A DNA stretch of 64,000 nucleotides from Rhodococcus tukisamuensis NBRC 100609 (GTDB taxonomy: Bacteria; Actinomycetota; Actinomycetes; Mycobacteriales; Mycobacteriaceae): contig NZ_BCXG01000014.1 in the NCBI RefSeq assembly GCF_001894985.1, positions 1 to 64,000 of the forward strand, in the 5' to 3' direction. Positions 25,499 to 36,000 of the stretch are shown here, one piece after another. A program made the translations under genes and the position numbers. The notes below the pieces were generated by a model. It was not told the origin of the DNA, did not search any database, and saw nothing but the letters and a program-made list of their open reading frames with translations. Numbering within the stretch: position 1 is the stretch's first letter; every line of letters begins with the position of its first letter.

Positions 25499-28267
25499 TC
25501 ACTTCCTTCTCAACCGACCGGCCGCGGGCCGGTCGGCGCTCAGTGAGCGCCTCTCGGTCCAGCCCTTGACGAACGGTGCGTAGCCCTTGCATGCGTACTC
25601 CACATCGATCCCGCCCTCCTGGCGGAGGACGGTCCGGATCGCGTCCAGCACACCCTGCGCGTCGACGGGACCGCGATAGTCGGACTCCCCCATCAGCGTC
25701 CACACGACCGACTCCAGCAGCGACCGCGGATCGTCCGGAGACCCGATCTCCATCCGGCACAGCAGGTCATCTCGATCGACGGCCAGCCGCAGCCGCGACG
25801 CGGACGGGTCGGTGAACACCGCGTACGCGACGGCCCAGCGGAGATCGATCACACCGGATCGCACCCAGGAGGACACCACGTCGAACGCCAGCCGCCGATC
25901 TGCACGGACCGCGCGCACCAACGCCTCCTCGTGCCCGTCCGGCAACCGGGGCACCGCAGAACCCCGCCCGGTGGACGCGTTCGCCCGGGCGGCGACGGTG
26001 AGGAGCGCGAGCCGCACCAGCAGGTCGTGCGGAAGGTCCGCCTCGAAACACGCCGCGTAGTCGAGGAGAACGGGCCGCACGTGCTGGTCCAGCAACGGCC
26101 GGATGTCGCGTTCGGTGAGGCTGCCCCACCGTCCCCAGCTCCGGATCGCCGCCCACGACGTCGCCAGCCCGTCGAGGTAGGGATCGGACTCAATCGGTAG
26201 CGCCGCACCGGCCCGTGGGTCCGCCGCCCGCGAGACGAGCAGCTCGACCTCCGGGCCCCACGGGTCCGTGACGATCCCGTTCCGCAGGAAGCCCCGGGGA
26301 ACCACGGACGGATACTCCGTCACCGCCAGGCTCAGGTCGCGCGACGTCCACACGACCTCCCGGAGCAACCGGGTGAGGTCCTCGCCTGCCCAGCCGCCGC
26401 GGGATGCCTCGTACAGCGCGCGTCGCAGGACAATCAGCAGATGTGGGCTGTTCACGTCGAGTTCGCCCGCCGCCATGGAGGCGCGCACCCCGTCCGCGAC
26501 GAGCATGCTCAGCGGCTCCGCGATTCGGCCGGGATCTCGTGACAACGCCTCCGGCACCGACTGCCCCGTCTCCCCGACTACCCACTTCAGCACGAGGTGC
26601 GGAACCCGTGACCCAAGCGGCCGGCCGGTGACCGCCGGGTGCGCGGCGAGCGCGGGCTGCAGGTACTCGAGTCTGGTCGCGGTCCCGACCGGTCCGGAGT
26701 CCGCGACCAGCGCGGGGCCGTCGACCGGGTCGCAGAGGATCGGCACCACCGCAGCCTCGAGCACCTCGAACACCGCCGCCCTGCCGGGTCCGTTCAGCAG
26801 CCCTGCCTCCGCGAAAACATCGAGCATGGCCACCGCGTCCACCGCGAGGTCGCGAAGTTCCTGGCGGGTCGAGACCGCGTGCGCACGGGTCCGCAGCGCC
26901 GCCGCCACCCGGTCCGCCTCGGCCAGCAGGTCATGCGACGACCACGCCGGATCGAGGCGTTCGCGCTGTTCCCGGGTGCTGCCGCGGATCCAGCGGCGAT
27001 CGCCGAGCATGCGGAACAGGAACATTCGCCCGGCCAGCACCCGCACCGCCGGTGCGACGGTGTCGTCGTCGAGGAGGAGCACCAACGCCGGCCACGCCGC
27101 CGCGGTGTCGTGACCGAACTGCGCATCGACGACGGCCAGCGGCACCGCCGCGAGGTCCGGTTCGTCGACGACCGTCTCGGGCGACTGCTCGAGGATCACC
27201 TGGGCGGCCTCGTCGTGTCCGTCGTACAGTCCGGGTTCGAGGGTCACCGCCATCGCCAGCGGCCACATCGGCGACAGGCCCCGGTCACCGGCCCGGCACG
27301 CAATCGAGTCCTGCTGGGCGAGAGTGCGTTCGGCGACCGTCGCGTCGACGAGGGCGGTCTGCGCCAGCACCGACCACGCCGTCACCGGGACCGCCTCACC
27401 GCGGGCGGTGCGATGCGGTTCGCCGCCGAGCTCGCCGAGGTCCGGCGTCTCGTGCTCGTCGATCAACACCTGACCGCCGAGCACCGGGAGTCCCTCGACG
27501 TCCCTGCGCGGCACCGCCACCAAATGCGCTCCGCGGGTGACGGTCTCCTCGACGGCCGGCAGCCGGTCGAAAGTGCACCAGCCGAACCGCCGCGCCGACC
27601 CGGGCGACATGAACTGGCTGATCGCCCCGATCCACAGCGCCGCAGACTCGGGGTTGTCGGTACCGAGCACCACCGCCGGGCCGCCTGCCATTGCCCGGGC
27701 GACCGCGTCGAGCAGCAGGCTCAGCACCCCGATCCGCCAGGTTCCGGGGTCGAGCAGGAAGCCCAGCACCGAGGTCCGGTCGACCACCGCACCGACCGCC
27801 GGCGCGGCCTCGGACAGGCTCGCGTGCGCCACGGCGTCGGCTCCGTACGGCACCAGCCAGTCCCGCGAACGCCAGAGTTCGACGGGCCGCACCGACTCGG
27901 CCGCGGTGTCGTCGGCCCGGTCCAGCAGGACGTGCGCGAAGACGTTCCCCGGCCGACCCGAGGCGTCCGCCCCGGCCGCGACCGTGTGCCAGTAGCAACC
28001 GGCGCCGCCGGCCACCGGCACGTACGACAGCCGGCGGGGCCGGGCCTCGAGATCCTCCGGGGTCGGGAACGGCGGCGGCGGCTCGACCGGCTCGAATCGT
28101 GTTGCCACGCCGGACCGCATCAGGTCCTGCTCCGGCTCACTCAGACCGCCGCCGACCTCCTTGACCTGCCAGCCTCCCCCGCCTGCCCGCGCGGACGCCG
28201 GCGAATCGTAGGAGGTGTACGTGAGCTGGCCGAACCGGGGCGGCGCGGAATCCACCGAACCCGTCAT
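25499..28267 (-). CDS. GTPase-associated protein 1 (GAP1)-like protein
   Basis: 922 residues from ATG 28267, overlapping the upstream stop (ATGA); the much longer open frame upstream is antisense noise within the neighbouring gene's region. The N-terminus (PRFGQLTYTSYDSPAS...GGGGWQVKEV) is the signature I associate with GAP1-N1, followed by an all-helical repeat-like middle with leucine-rich helices and a C-terminal domain with WTLMGESDY. These proteins always accompany the double-GTPase. They are thought to regulate or be regulated by it, though biochemical proof is lacking to my knowledge. No membrane segment is present. Confidence 0.7.
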   Translation of the reverse strand: MTGSVDSAPPRFGQLTYTSYDSPASARAGGGGWQVKEVGGGLSEPEQDLMRSGVATRFEPVEPPPPFPTPEDLEARPRRLSYVPVAGGAGCYWHTVAAGADASGRPGNVFAHVLLDRADDTAAESVRPVELWRSRDWLVPYGADAVAHASLSEAAPAVGAVVDRTSVLGFLLDPGTWRIGVLSLLLDAVARAMAGGPAVVLGTDNPESAALWIGAISQFMSPGSARRFGWCTFDRLPAVEETVTRGAHLVAVPRRDVEGLPVLGGQVLIDEHETPDLGELGGEPHRTARGEAVPVTAWSVLAQTALVDATVAERTLAQQDSIACRAGDRGLSPMWPLAMAVTLEPGLYDGHDEAAQVILEQSPETVVDEPDLAAVPLAVVDAQFGHDTAAAWPALVLLLDDDTVAPAVRVLAGRMFLFRMLGDRRWIRGSTREQRERLDPAWSSHDLLAEADRVAAALRTRAHAVSTRQELRDLAVDAVAMLDVFAEAGLLNGPGRAAVFEVLEAAVVPILCDPVDGPALVADSGPVGTATRLEYLQPALAAHPAVTGRPLGSRVPHLVLKWVVGETGQSVPEALSRDPGRIAEPLSMLVADGVRASMAAGELDVNSPHLLIVLRRALYEASRGGWAGEDLTRLLREVVWTSRDLSLAVTEYPSVVPRGFLRNGIVTDPWGPEVELLVSRAADPRAGAALPIESDPYLDGLATSWAAIRSWGRWGSLTERDIRPLLDQHVRPVLLDYAACFEADLPHDLLVRLALLTVAARANASTGRGSAVPRLPDGHEEALVRAVRADRRLAFDVVSSWVRSGVIDLRWAVAYAVFTDPSASRLRLAVDRDDLLCRMEIGSPDDPRSLLESVVWTLMGESDYRGPVDAQGVLDAIRTVLRQEGGIDVEYACKGYAPFVKGWTERRSLSADRPAAGRLRRK

Positions 28268-30264
28268 CGCACCCGGCCGCCGAGCAGGTCGAGACGGATA
28301 CGGTCCATCGGCGGATCCATCAGGGCGATCAACTTGCCCTGCTCCGGCCGGACGTCCGCGAAGACGCGGAGGTAGCCCGTCAGGTTCGCGACGTCCGCGA
28401 ACCACATCTGGTCGTTGACGCCGCCGAGCCGCTGCGGATGGAAACTGCGCGCACCCGGCGCCTGCCGGTCGTGGCTCGCGCGCACCTCCAACGGTTGCCC
28501 GTCCCGTGCGCTGAGCGGCAGCCGAGCCGGGTTGTGCACCAGCACGAACGGCGGCGCGGTGCTGGTCTCGACCTCGGCGGCAAGGCGGACCGCGACCGTG
28601 GTCCCGCCGGGCTGCGCCGTCACGTCGTACCAGATCCGCAGCAGGCCCGGGTAGTCGACGGTGGCCGGAACTCCGACGATCCGTTCGCCCGCCGTGTAGG
28701 CGACCGGCACCACGTGCACCGAACAACCGTGCGGAGGAAGCGGTTTCGCCAGGTGCAGCCCGCCGTCCCGGTCGTATACGGATCGCGAGATCTCCGCCTC
28801 GGGGCGCTGTCCCAGCACCTGCTCGGCGGTCACCTCCCGCTGGCTCAGGTACACCGACACCGATGCAGCGCCTGTCGGCCACGGGAAGGTGAGCACCTGC
28901 TCTGCGCATCGCTCGACGATCCGGACATCGCGCAGCGCGGGCAGTGGCCGGGTCGCGGTGACGGTGGATCCGACCTGGACCTTGCCGTCCAGCACCGTGA
29001 CCGGCGTGAAGTAGGCGCGGACCCAGCCCCGCGGCCAGGACACGTTCGTCATCCGGCAGGTCGAGTCCTCGCCCGGGATCACCGGGTGCACCAGCCTCGC
29101 CGAGCGCGGCAGGCCTCCCGAGACCTCGAGGGCGCTGTCCGGCAGCGGCTCCTGGCCGAGCCCGGGTCTGGGCCCGACCTCCGTCCGGTACATCACCACC
29201 GTGCCGGCGGCGGGTGCGGTCCACTCGAGGTCGAATCGGGCGTCGTCGCCGGCGCCGTGGGTGTGCACGGCCAGGTTGGCCACCGGCTCCAGCACGACGG
29301 ATACGGCGACCTCCGCCTGCGCCGCGGACGAGAGCAGCGTGCGGCCGTCCACCTCCACCTCACCGATCGCGCGGTAGAGGTAGCGGCGCCCCCGTTCGGC
29401 CTCCCCGTCGACGAACCCGCCGATGTTCGCCTCGGTTGCCAGGATTCGGTGCCGGGCATCGGTCTCGACTCGGACGGTTCCGTCCAGCGGGATGCGCAGC
29501 ACCCGAACCCTGGAGGTACCCGGCCACGCCGACCACTGGCCGATGACCGTGCCCTCGTCCTCCTGGACGAGGAAGTCGACGACGGGGCTGAGGATCTGGC
29601 CCTCGGCGATCAGTACCGGCTGGCGTTGTGCCGCGTCGCGGTCGTCGGCGCCGATGTGGCACCACACCTGCAGGAAGCGGACGGCCGAGGCGGGCGGGGT
29701 CGCGTCGATCACCCGCGGGCTCCGCGTCACCGCCGTCAGGTGGCCGGCCTCCGGCTTGTAAGCCCGGTGTTCCTCGTTGGCCACCACGCGGTACAGCACA
29801 CGCTGACCCGGCCGCACCTGCGCGGGCTCCCATTCGATCAGGTGGCCGCCACCCGGTTCGGGTGTGATCGTCAGAGTCGACGGCAACCGGTCGGCGTCTC
29901 CGTGTGCGTACTCGCAGAAGTCCTCGGACCGCATGTCCACGAGCTCACCCGACAACGGCGCGGGCGCCGGCGGCACGGGGAGCCGGGCCGTTGCGGGGGC
30001 CGGTGTCGACTGCGTCTGCTGCGGGCCGGCGGCGGTCGCGGTGTCCACCGACTCCGGCTCGTGGGAGCCGAGCAGCTCGGCGATATCAGCGGCCAGCGCC
30101 TTCGCCTTGCGCGGCAGCATCGGCTCGATCTCGGCGGCGGTGCGCCGGTTCGAGCGGATGATCTGGTGCAGGTGGGTGTCCTTGAGGATTCCGACCTGCA
30201 GGTGCGCGGCGTCGATCTCGTGCTGGCGCAGCTCTTGCAGCGCGGCGAAGGCGTCCTGGGCCAT
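28264..30264 (-). CDS. Large beta-rich (FN3/Ig-like repeats) component of the GTPase-associated operon
   Basis: 666 residues from ATG 30264 (MAQDAFAALQELRQHEID). Residues 1-70 are helical, 75-105 an Ala/Pro/Thr linker, and from ~110 onward there are several repeats with the feel of fibronectin-III domains (LIEWEPAQVRPGQRVLYRVV, FDLEWTAPAAGTVVMYR, PVTVLDGKVQVGSTVTA). No signal peptide is present, so the repeats are cytoplasmic or this protein is tethered by its partners. Such modules often serve as scaffolds. It overlaps GAP1 by 4 bases and follows the two-TM protein by 14. Confidence 0.65.
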   Translation of the reverse strand: MAQDAFAALQELRQHEIDAAHLQVGILKDTHLHQIIRSNRRTAAEIEPMLPRKAKALAADIAELLGSHEPESVDTATAAGPQQTQSTPAPATARLPVPPAPAPLSGELVDMRSEDFCEYAHGDADRLPSTLTITPEPGGGHLIEWEPAQVRPGQRVLYRVVANEEHRAYKPEAGHLTAVTRSPRVIDATPPASAVRFLQVWCHIGADDRDAAQRQPVLIAEGQILSPVVDFLVQEDEGTVIGQWSAWPGTSRVRVLRIPLDGTVRVETDARHRILATEANIGGFVDGEAERGRRYLYRAIGEVEVDGRTLLSSAAQAEVAVSVVLEPVANLAVHTHGAGDDARFDLEWTAPAAGTVVMYRTEVGPRPGLGQEPLPDSALEVSGGLPRSARLVHPVIPGEDSTCRMTNVSWPRGWVRAYFTPVTVLDGKVQVGSTVTATRPLPALRDVRIVERCAEQVLTFPWPTGAASVSVYLSQREVTAEQVLGQRPEAEISRSVYDRDGGLHLAKPLPPHGCSVHVVPVAYTAGERIVGVPATVDYPGLLRIWYDVTAQPGGTTVAVRLAAEVETSTAPPFVLVHNPARLPLSARDGQPLEVRASHDRQAPGARSFHPQRLGGVNDQMWFADVANLTGYLRVFADVRPEQGKLIALMDPPMDRIRLDLLGGRVR

Positions 30265-30278
30265 GGGTCCACTCACTC

Positions 30279-33032
30279 TCAGAAGTTGAGGCCGTCCGCG
30301 ACCGGCACCTCGAATGCCGTTCGCGCGGAAGGCTGCTGCACGTTGTTCGGTTCCGACGACCGCACGGGAAGGTCCGGCGCCAGCAGAATCTCGCGAGGCA
30401 CGGCGAGCCCGTCGGACGCCGTGAGACGCAGGTCCTCCTCGGCGATGCCCTCGGTGTACTGCGTGGTGACGGCGACCAGTCCCAGCCCCAGCCGGGCCGT
30501 GCTCGGGACGGAGCCCGCGACCGCCGACAGGCCCTTGGTCGAGGCCAGGTCGGTGAAGACCGCCCGGTCGAAGAAGTCGCTGTCCGCGCGCGGCGACGAC
30601 GAACCGACCCCGGCCAGGAAGTCGTCCAGACCGCTCCGGTGGACGCGGCCGTCGGCGTGGAACTCGACGCTGTCGACGAGCCGTCGGGTCAGGTCCCCGT
30701 CGGCCAGGGACAGTTCGGTGCGCGCCCGCTCCCAAAGCAGCGACGCACCACCCGCCTCGACCTCACCGCGATGCAGCATGGTCGACCACTCGTCCAGGGC
30801 GGATCCGGAGCCGGCGCCGGGCTGGGACGCCAACAGTGCGGGGTTGCGGCGGAGATCCTGACCGGACGCGCCGAGCACCTCGCCGGCGTCGCGGACCGCG
30901 GAGTCCCACTGGTCGGTCAGCCACCCGACGCTGAGCAGGTCGTGGCGGAGCTGCTCGGCCACCCGCTTGATCTGGCTCGGTTCCGGGCTGCCCGAGGCCA
31001 CGACGGTGCTGAGAGGCAGGCCCCACTCGACCGGCCGCCGCACCTGGCGGACGTCGGCACTGGTCCCCAACGGCTTCGCCAGGAAGGCGCCGAGTGCGCG
31101 GCTCCACGACAGGTACTGGCGGTAGGCGGCCGACAGTACCTCCACGTCCCGCAGCGCGGCACGCAGATTCGTCTGGTTGGCCTCCCGCGCCGACTCCGCG
31201 GCTTCGCGTTCGGCAAGCAGCTGGAAGAGTTCCTGCTGCTCGGACATGAAGGCCCGCCCGACGAATCCACACCAGCCCAGCACGCTCAGGGTGATCACTG
31301 CGGCGCCCACCCACCAGGAGAACACCCCGAAGTGGGCCAGCGCTCCGGCCACCACCGCCACGACGACAAACACCGCCGTCAGCACCTGCAGCCGCCGCAC
31401 CAGGCGCTGGTGCCGCTGGGCCGTCACCGCCGCGAGGTCCTCGGGCTCGGTCGACGCGCCGATCCGCTCGATGAGGCCGCGGGCCTCCGCCAGGATGGCG
31501 GTCAGGCGCTGGGCGAGGATCCCTCCGAAACCCACCGCGTAGCTGCGTCCCACCCGCGACGCCCAGGTGCCGAGCGCCGCGTTGGTGCGCCGCGCCTCGA
31601 GGCCGAGGGCCGGGTCCTGTTCGAGTCCGCGAAGCTGATCGCGGATCTCGTTGATACCGAGCACATCCGCCGGGTCGACGGCGTGCACGTCCAGGGTCGC
31701 GGACACGATCCCCGGAATGTCGGCGAACTGATCGGCCGGGCCCGGTACCACGTCGGATGCGGACCGCAGCACGGCGCGGTGCGCCCCGACCTGCGCGGCG
31801 GGGAGGTACGGGGAACGCTCACTGGCGTCGGCGAGGGTCAGCGCCCCTCGCTGGTAGTCGCGCCACAGGTCGGACAGATCCGCGGTCGGGGAACCCGACT
31901 GGCCCGAATGACGCTGCGCCGCAGACGACTGGGCGGCAACGCTGTCCAGTGCCACTGCGATTCGCTTCGAGGCCGCCTCGTACTCCGACCAACTCGCGCG
32001 CCGTCCGTTGGCGTCGACTCCGTTGACCACGATCTTGTATGCGGACGGCGCCGCGCCGAAAAGCGTGTCCTCCGCGGTCGACGCCAACGACGACGACACC
32101 CTGTTCGTCACCCGCGCGAACAGTGCGGCCGGCGCGTTTCGCAGCACCGCGCCGAGGAACGAGAGGAACATCCCCAGCGCCTCACGCAGGCCGATGGTCC
32201 GCGGCTCCGCCGCGGGCGGGGCGACGACCCGGTTCCCCTCCAACAGATGCCGATGTCGGGACCACACCGCGTGTGCCATCGACTGGGCTGTCGACGCGAC
32301 GTCGTCGGCGTAGACCACGGAGGTACCCACATCGCTCGGCAGCGGCAGCTGTCCGCCGAAGTCGAGGACCTGCCGACGCAGTTCGGCCTCGGCGTGCGAC
32401 GTGTCGAGCCTGCGGTAGAACGAGCGCACCACCCGCAACGCGTCACCGGGAAGCACGGGGACGTGGTCGAACGGCGCGTGCGCGGCGTCCGTCCACAGTC
32501 CCGCCACGCTGGCCACCACCGGCGCCGCATGGCGACCGACGGCAATCGGGTCGCCGGTCGCCGACAGCGAGATGTGTCCCATACCCGGGCCCCGCGAGTC
32601 CTCGGGTGCGATCAGCAGGTTGTGCCACCCGGCAGGCGCGAGAACCGCGGCCTCGGACCGCTCCTCGCCGGGCCGCCGGACGAGCAGGCGCAGCCGACTG
32701 ACCTGAGCGCCACCGGAATTCGACGCGACCAGTTCGGCCATCGCGCGTTCGAACCCGGCGTCCACGGGAGTGGCGCCGGTTCCGCACGGCACCACGACGC
32801 ACACCCGGACCCGGTCGATGATCCGGGTGGCCAGCACGTCCTGCAGCGCCACCTCGGTCTCGACGCCGCCGGCCACCTCGGCAGCGACGACCTGGGTTGC
32901 GCCCTGCCGGAGCCCGTCCGCGTCGATCCACAGGAACGGCGAGACCAGTCCCGCGGCCGAGAGATCGGTCAGGACATCACGCACGCCGCGTGCCGGTCCG
33001 GCCGATCCGAGGATCACGGTGAGCGCCTTCAT
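30279..33032 (-). CDS. Large two-TM component of the GTPase-associated operon
   Basis: 917 residues from ATG 33032 (MKALTVILGSAG), preferred over ATG 33047 because GGGGA sits 8 bases before it. The N-terminal ~280 residues look like a Rossmann-type domain (VRVCVVVPCGTGATPVD). Two adjacent hydrophobic helices lie at about 547-595 (LTAVFVVVAVVAGALAHF ... VGAAVITLSVLGW), and a strongly charged, Ala/Glu-rich region (~600-660) is likely coiled coil. It would therefore anchor a cytoplasmic complex to the membrane. It lies between the tubulin-like and FN3-like genes. Family not recognised. Confidence 0.65.
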   Translation of the reverse strand: MKALTVILGSAGPARGVRDVLTDLSAAGLVSPFLWIDADGLRQGATQVVAAEVAGGVETEVALQDVLATRIIDRVRVCVVVPCGTGATPVDAGFERAMAELVASNSGGAQVSRLRLLVRRPGEERSEAAVLAPAGWHNLLIAPEDSRGPGMGHISLSATGDPIAVGRHAAPVVASVAGLWTDAAHAPFDHVPVLPGDALRVVRSFYRRLDTSHAEAELRRQVLDFGGQLPLPSDVGTSVVYADDVASTAQSMAHAVWSRHRHLLEGNRVVAPPAAEPRTIGLREALGMFLSFLGAVLRNAPAALFARVTNRVSSSLASTAEDTLFGAAPSAYKIVVNGVDANGRRASWSEYEAASKRIAVALDSVAAQSSAAQRHSGQSGSPTADLSDLWRDYQRGALTLADASERSPYLPAAQVGAHRAVLRSASDVVPGPADQFADIPGIVSATLDVHAVDPADVLGINEIRDQLRGLEQDPALGLEARRTNAALGTWASRVGRSYAVGFGGILAQRLTAILAEARGLIERIGASTEPEDLAAVTAQRHQRLVRRLQVLTAVFVVVAVVAGALAHFGVFSWWVGAAVITLSVLGWCGFVGRAFMSEQQELFQLLAEREAAESAREANQTNLRAALRDVEVLSAAYRQYLSWSRALGAFLAKPLGTSADVRQVRRPVEWGLPLSTVVASGSPEPSQIKRVAEQLRHDLLSVGWLTDQWDSAVRDAGEVLGASGQDLRRNPALLASQPGAGSGSALDEWSTMLHRGEVEAGGASLLWERARTELSLADGDLTRRLVDSVEFHADGRVHRSGLDDFLAGVGSSSPRADSDFFDRAVFTDLASTKGLSAVAGSVPSTARLGLGLVAVTTQYTEGIAEEDLRLTASDGLAVPREILLAPDLPVRSSEPNNVQQPSARTAFEVPVADGLNF

Positions 33033-33048
33033 TTCGGTCGTCCCCATC

Positions 33049-36000
33049 TCAGAACCGACCGGCGTCGGGAACGACAAAGGCCTGGCCCGGCGGCGTCCAC
33101 ACCGGTGCCGGTGCCGCATACTGTGCGGCCCGGTCCGGTTGCTCGGCAAGCGGTTTGCACTCGGCAATCAGCCGGATCAGCTCGCCGGTCGCCCAGTACA
33201 CGTCCGGCGCGATGTCCCGGAACATCGGAGCGTGCGCGGCCTGGTCACGTGCGGTCACGGCGGAGAAGACACCGCCGCCGGGTGCCCCGTCCTGGCCGGG
33301 CGCCATGTAGTGCTCGCCGGCCACGCTCCTGATGGTCGACAGCCAGTCGGTCGCGCTCTTGGCCCTCGCGTCGACGGAGGCCTCGGGGCCGGAACCGTCG
33401 ATCTGCGACTGCCAGCCGGTGACGGTCTCACCCGTCCGCAGCCAGTCGATCAGCAGCGCCTTCGCCGAGACCTCGTGGATGCCGCCGACCGGGTCCTGAG
33501 CCGACGCGTCGTAGACCGAGCGCAGGGCCCGGTACGGCAGCATCGAGCTCATCACCGGCGGCTCGTGCGAACGGGACATCGCCAGCAGCACCGACTCGAG
33601 GACCGCGGGCAGCCAGTCGTTCTTGGCGAGAAACCGGGACGGCGGGGTGAGCAGCGGATGCGGAAAGTCCACCCAGCCGGCCAGCGTGGACTCCCACACG
33701 CGCACCGGTTCGTCGTACGGGGCGGCCGGGATTCGCACCTGACCGAGCATCAGGCCGAGGAACCAGCCGGCCGTCATCGCCTGACGTTCGACGTCGTGCA
33801 TCGGCAGCGAGGCCGTCAGTGGGCGCGCGCGCCGCCACTTCCAGAAGGCGTCCTGCTGCGTCGGGGTCGAATCCGCCCACTGCTTCGCCGCGGGGACGAG
33901 CACCGAATCGTAGGCCAGGGGTGAGTAGTTCGGGTACGAGCCGAAGATGTCCACCCGGGTGAGCTTGTCCTCGTCGGAGAGCAGCCGCAGGAACTCCGAC
34001 TCGGTCTCGTGGTCGATCATCGGGTCCTTCTGCAGCACCTGCGCGAGGGTGTCGGCGACCGGGAGGTTCAGGAACGGCACCGCGGTGAACTTGTAGCGGT
34101 ACTCCACCTGCTGTCCCGGGTGCAGCGCCTCGAGCGCCTGCTGGTTGACGCTGGCCAGCGGACGGGCCAACGACAGCGCCGCGGTGAACTTGGCCTTCAG
34201 TCGCGCGCGCCGCTCGTCGAGCACGTACTCGGGGACGGCGTGGTCCTCGATGTACTCGCGCAGCGACACGCGGCAGAACCTGTCGAACGACTCGCCGGTG
34301 CGCGAGACGAATCGCCGTGCGCGGTCGAGCAGTTCGGCGGGGCGGACGTGCACGTCGTAGCGTGCGGCCGACGGGATCAGCGCCTCGCGGGTGCTGGGAT
34401 CGACCGGGAACGCACGCGAGCGCCACGCCGCGGTGCGCTCGATCACGGGCCGCTCCTGGGCCGGCGCGCTGGTGCCGTCGACCGTGCTCCACTGCCCGGT
34501 CACGACGGCGGCGACGCCCCGCTTGACCGCATCCGCGAACGCGGGGGTGCCGAAGTCGTCGGAGGTCACCGTGAGGGGCAGGTCGCTGCGGTACTGCGCC
34601 ATGAAGTCCGCCGACGGGGTGAGCATCACCTCGTTGTTGGCCTCCGCGAACCGCGGCGGCACCCGATCCGCCTGATCGGCCGGCCAGGCCCCGTACTGGT
34701 CGGTGGCCAAGCGCGCGAGGCCCACGTCGCTGGCCGGCTTGCTCCGGGCCCGACGCAGTCCGGTCTGTTCCTCGTTGAGCCGGTCGAGCAGCGGCTGCAA
34801 CACCTCGGAGACCAGCGCGGCCGCCACCTCCGCCACCTTGCCGGACAGCGAAGCGTACAGCTGCCGTTGGACGTTCCCGCGGCAGTTGCCGAGCAGCATG
34901 TCGACGGACTCGGCGTCGGACCCGATCAGCCCGTTGAGCGAGGCGAACGCCTGCGCGGTCTCCGCGGTGCGAGCGGTGATGTCCGCGGGCGCCAGCCGGG
35001 TCAGGTCCTCCGCGCCGGCTCGCACCACGTCCTTGAGGTAGGTGCGCAGTCGGCTCACCACCGCCGTCGCGTAGGGCAGCCCGACGTCGGCCACCGCGTT
35101 GGCGACGGTCTCCTCGATGCGCTCGACGAGCGGCCGGTGCCATGCGAATGCGTGCGTCACCGCGTGGTGTTCCGCGGCCGCAACCAGCGACTGGCGGCGT
35201 TGGCCGAGCGCGCGCTCGACCTCCGGCACCCACTGGTTGGCGACGAGACCGGTGCCGGACGGGAGGTAATGCCGGAGCTCGGACTCCACGATCTGGCCGG
35301 CCATCCGGCCCACCGTGTCCGCCGGGAGGACGACATTGGTCAGCCACGGTGCGACACCGGCCTGCGGTCCGCGCGAATCGGACTGCACCACAGGAAGTCC
35401 CATCGACGTCAGCAGCGTCGACCACTGGCTGTCGAGGATCGAGTTCACCTGGTCCTCGTCGGAGACCGGGCTGCCCGGGGTGCTGTGCCCGTCGAGCAGT
35501 CGGTCCACCGCGCTGCGGGCCAGCCGCTGCGCCGAGTACTCGGCGTACCGGTCCCGGCCCATGCTCAGGCTCGAGAACCCGTAGGTCCCCCACGGCAGGT
35601 TGTCCCACTGACCGCCCCAGCCGATGTTCTCGCGCTGGCCAGGCAGGCCGGCCCCGTTGGTGAGGTCGTACTGCACGAACTGGCGGGTCGCGGCGCCGCT
35701 CATCATCATCCCGGCCAGGCCCCGGGCCAGGCCGCGGTAGATCGCCTTCTGCGACCCGTCGCCGAACGGCGCACCCTCCACGCCGACCCGTCGGCCGACC
35801 GGGAAGACCCGCGCGAACGGCACCTTCTCGCCCTTGCCATGCTGCTGGCCGAGCGCCCCGAGGACCTCGACGTCGTGCTCGCGCGCCGAGCCCATCTGGC
35901 TGGCAACGATCTCGCCGAGCATCGCGAGGGCGTTCGCCCGCACGCCGGTGGTGGCGCTCTTGCCGAGTCCGTCGAAGATGTCCGGGGTCACCATGAACAC

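Noticed and set aside
23217-25583. 788-codon open frame on the plus strand
   Set aside because: It lies antisense to the double-GTPase gene and its upstream neighbour; composition is Arg/Pro/His-rich and featureless, typical of the opposite strand of GC-rich genes.
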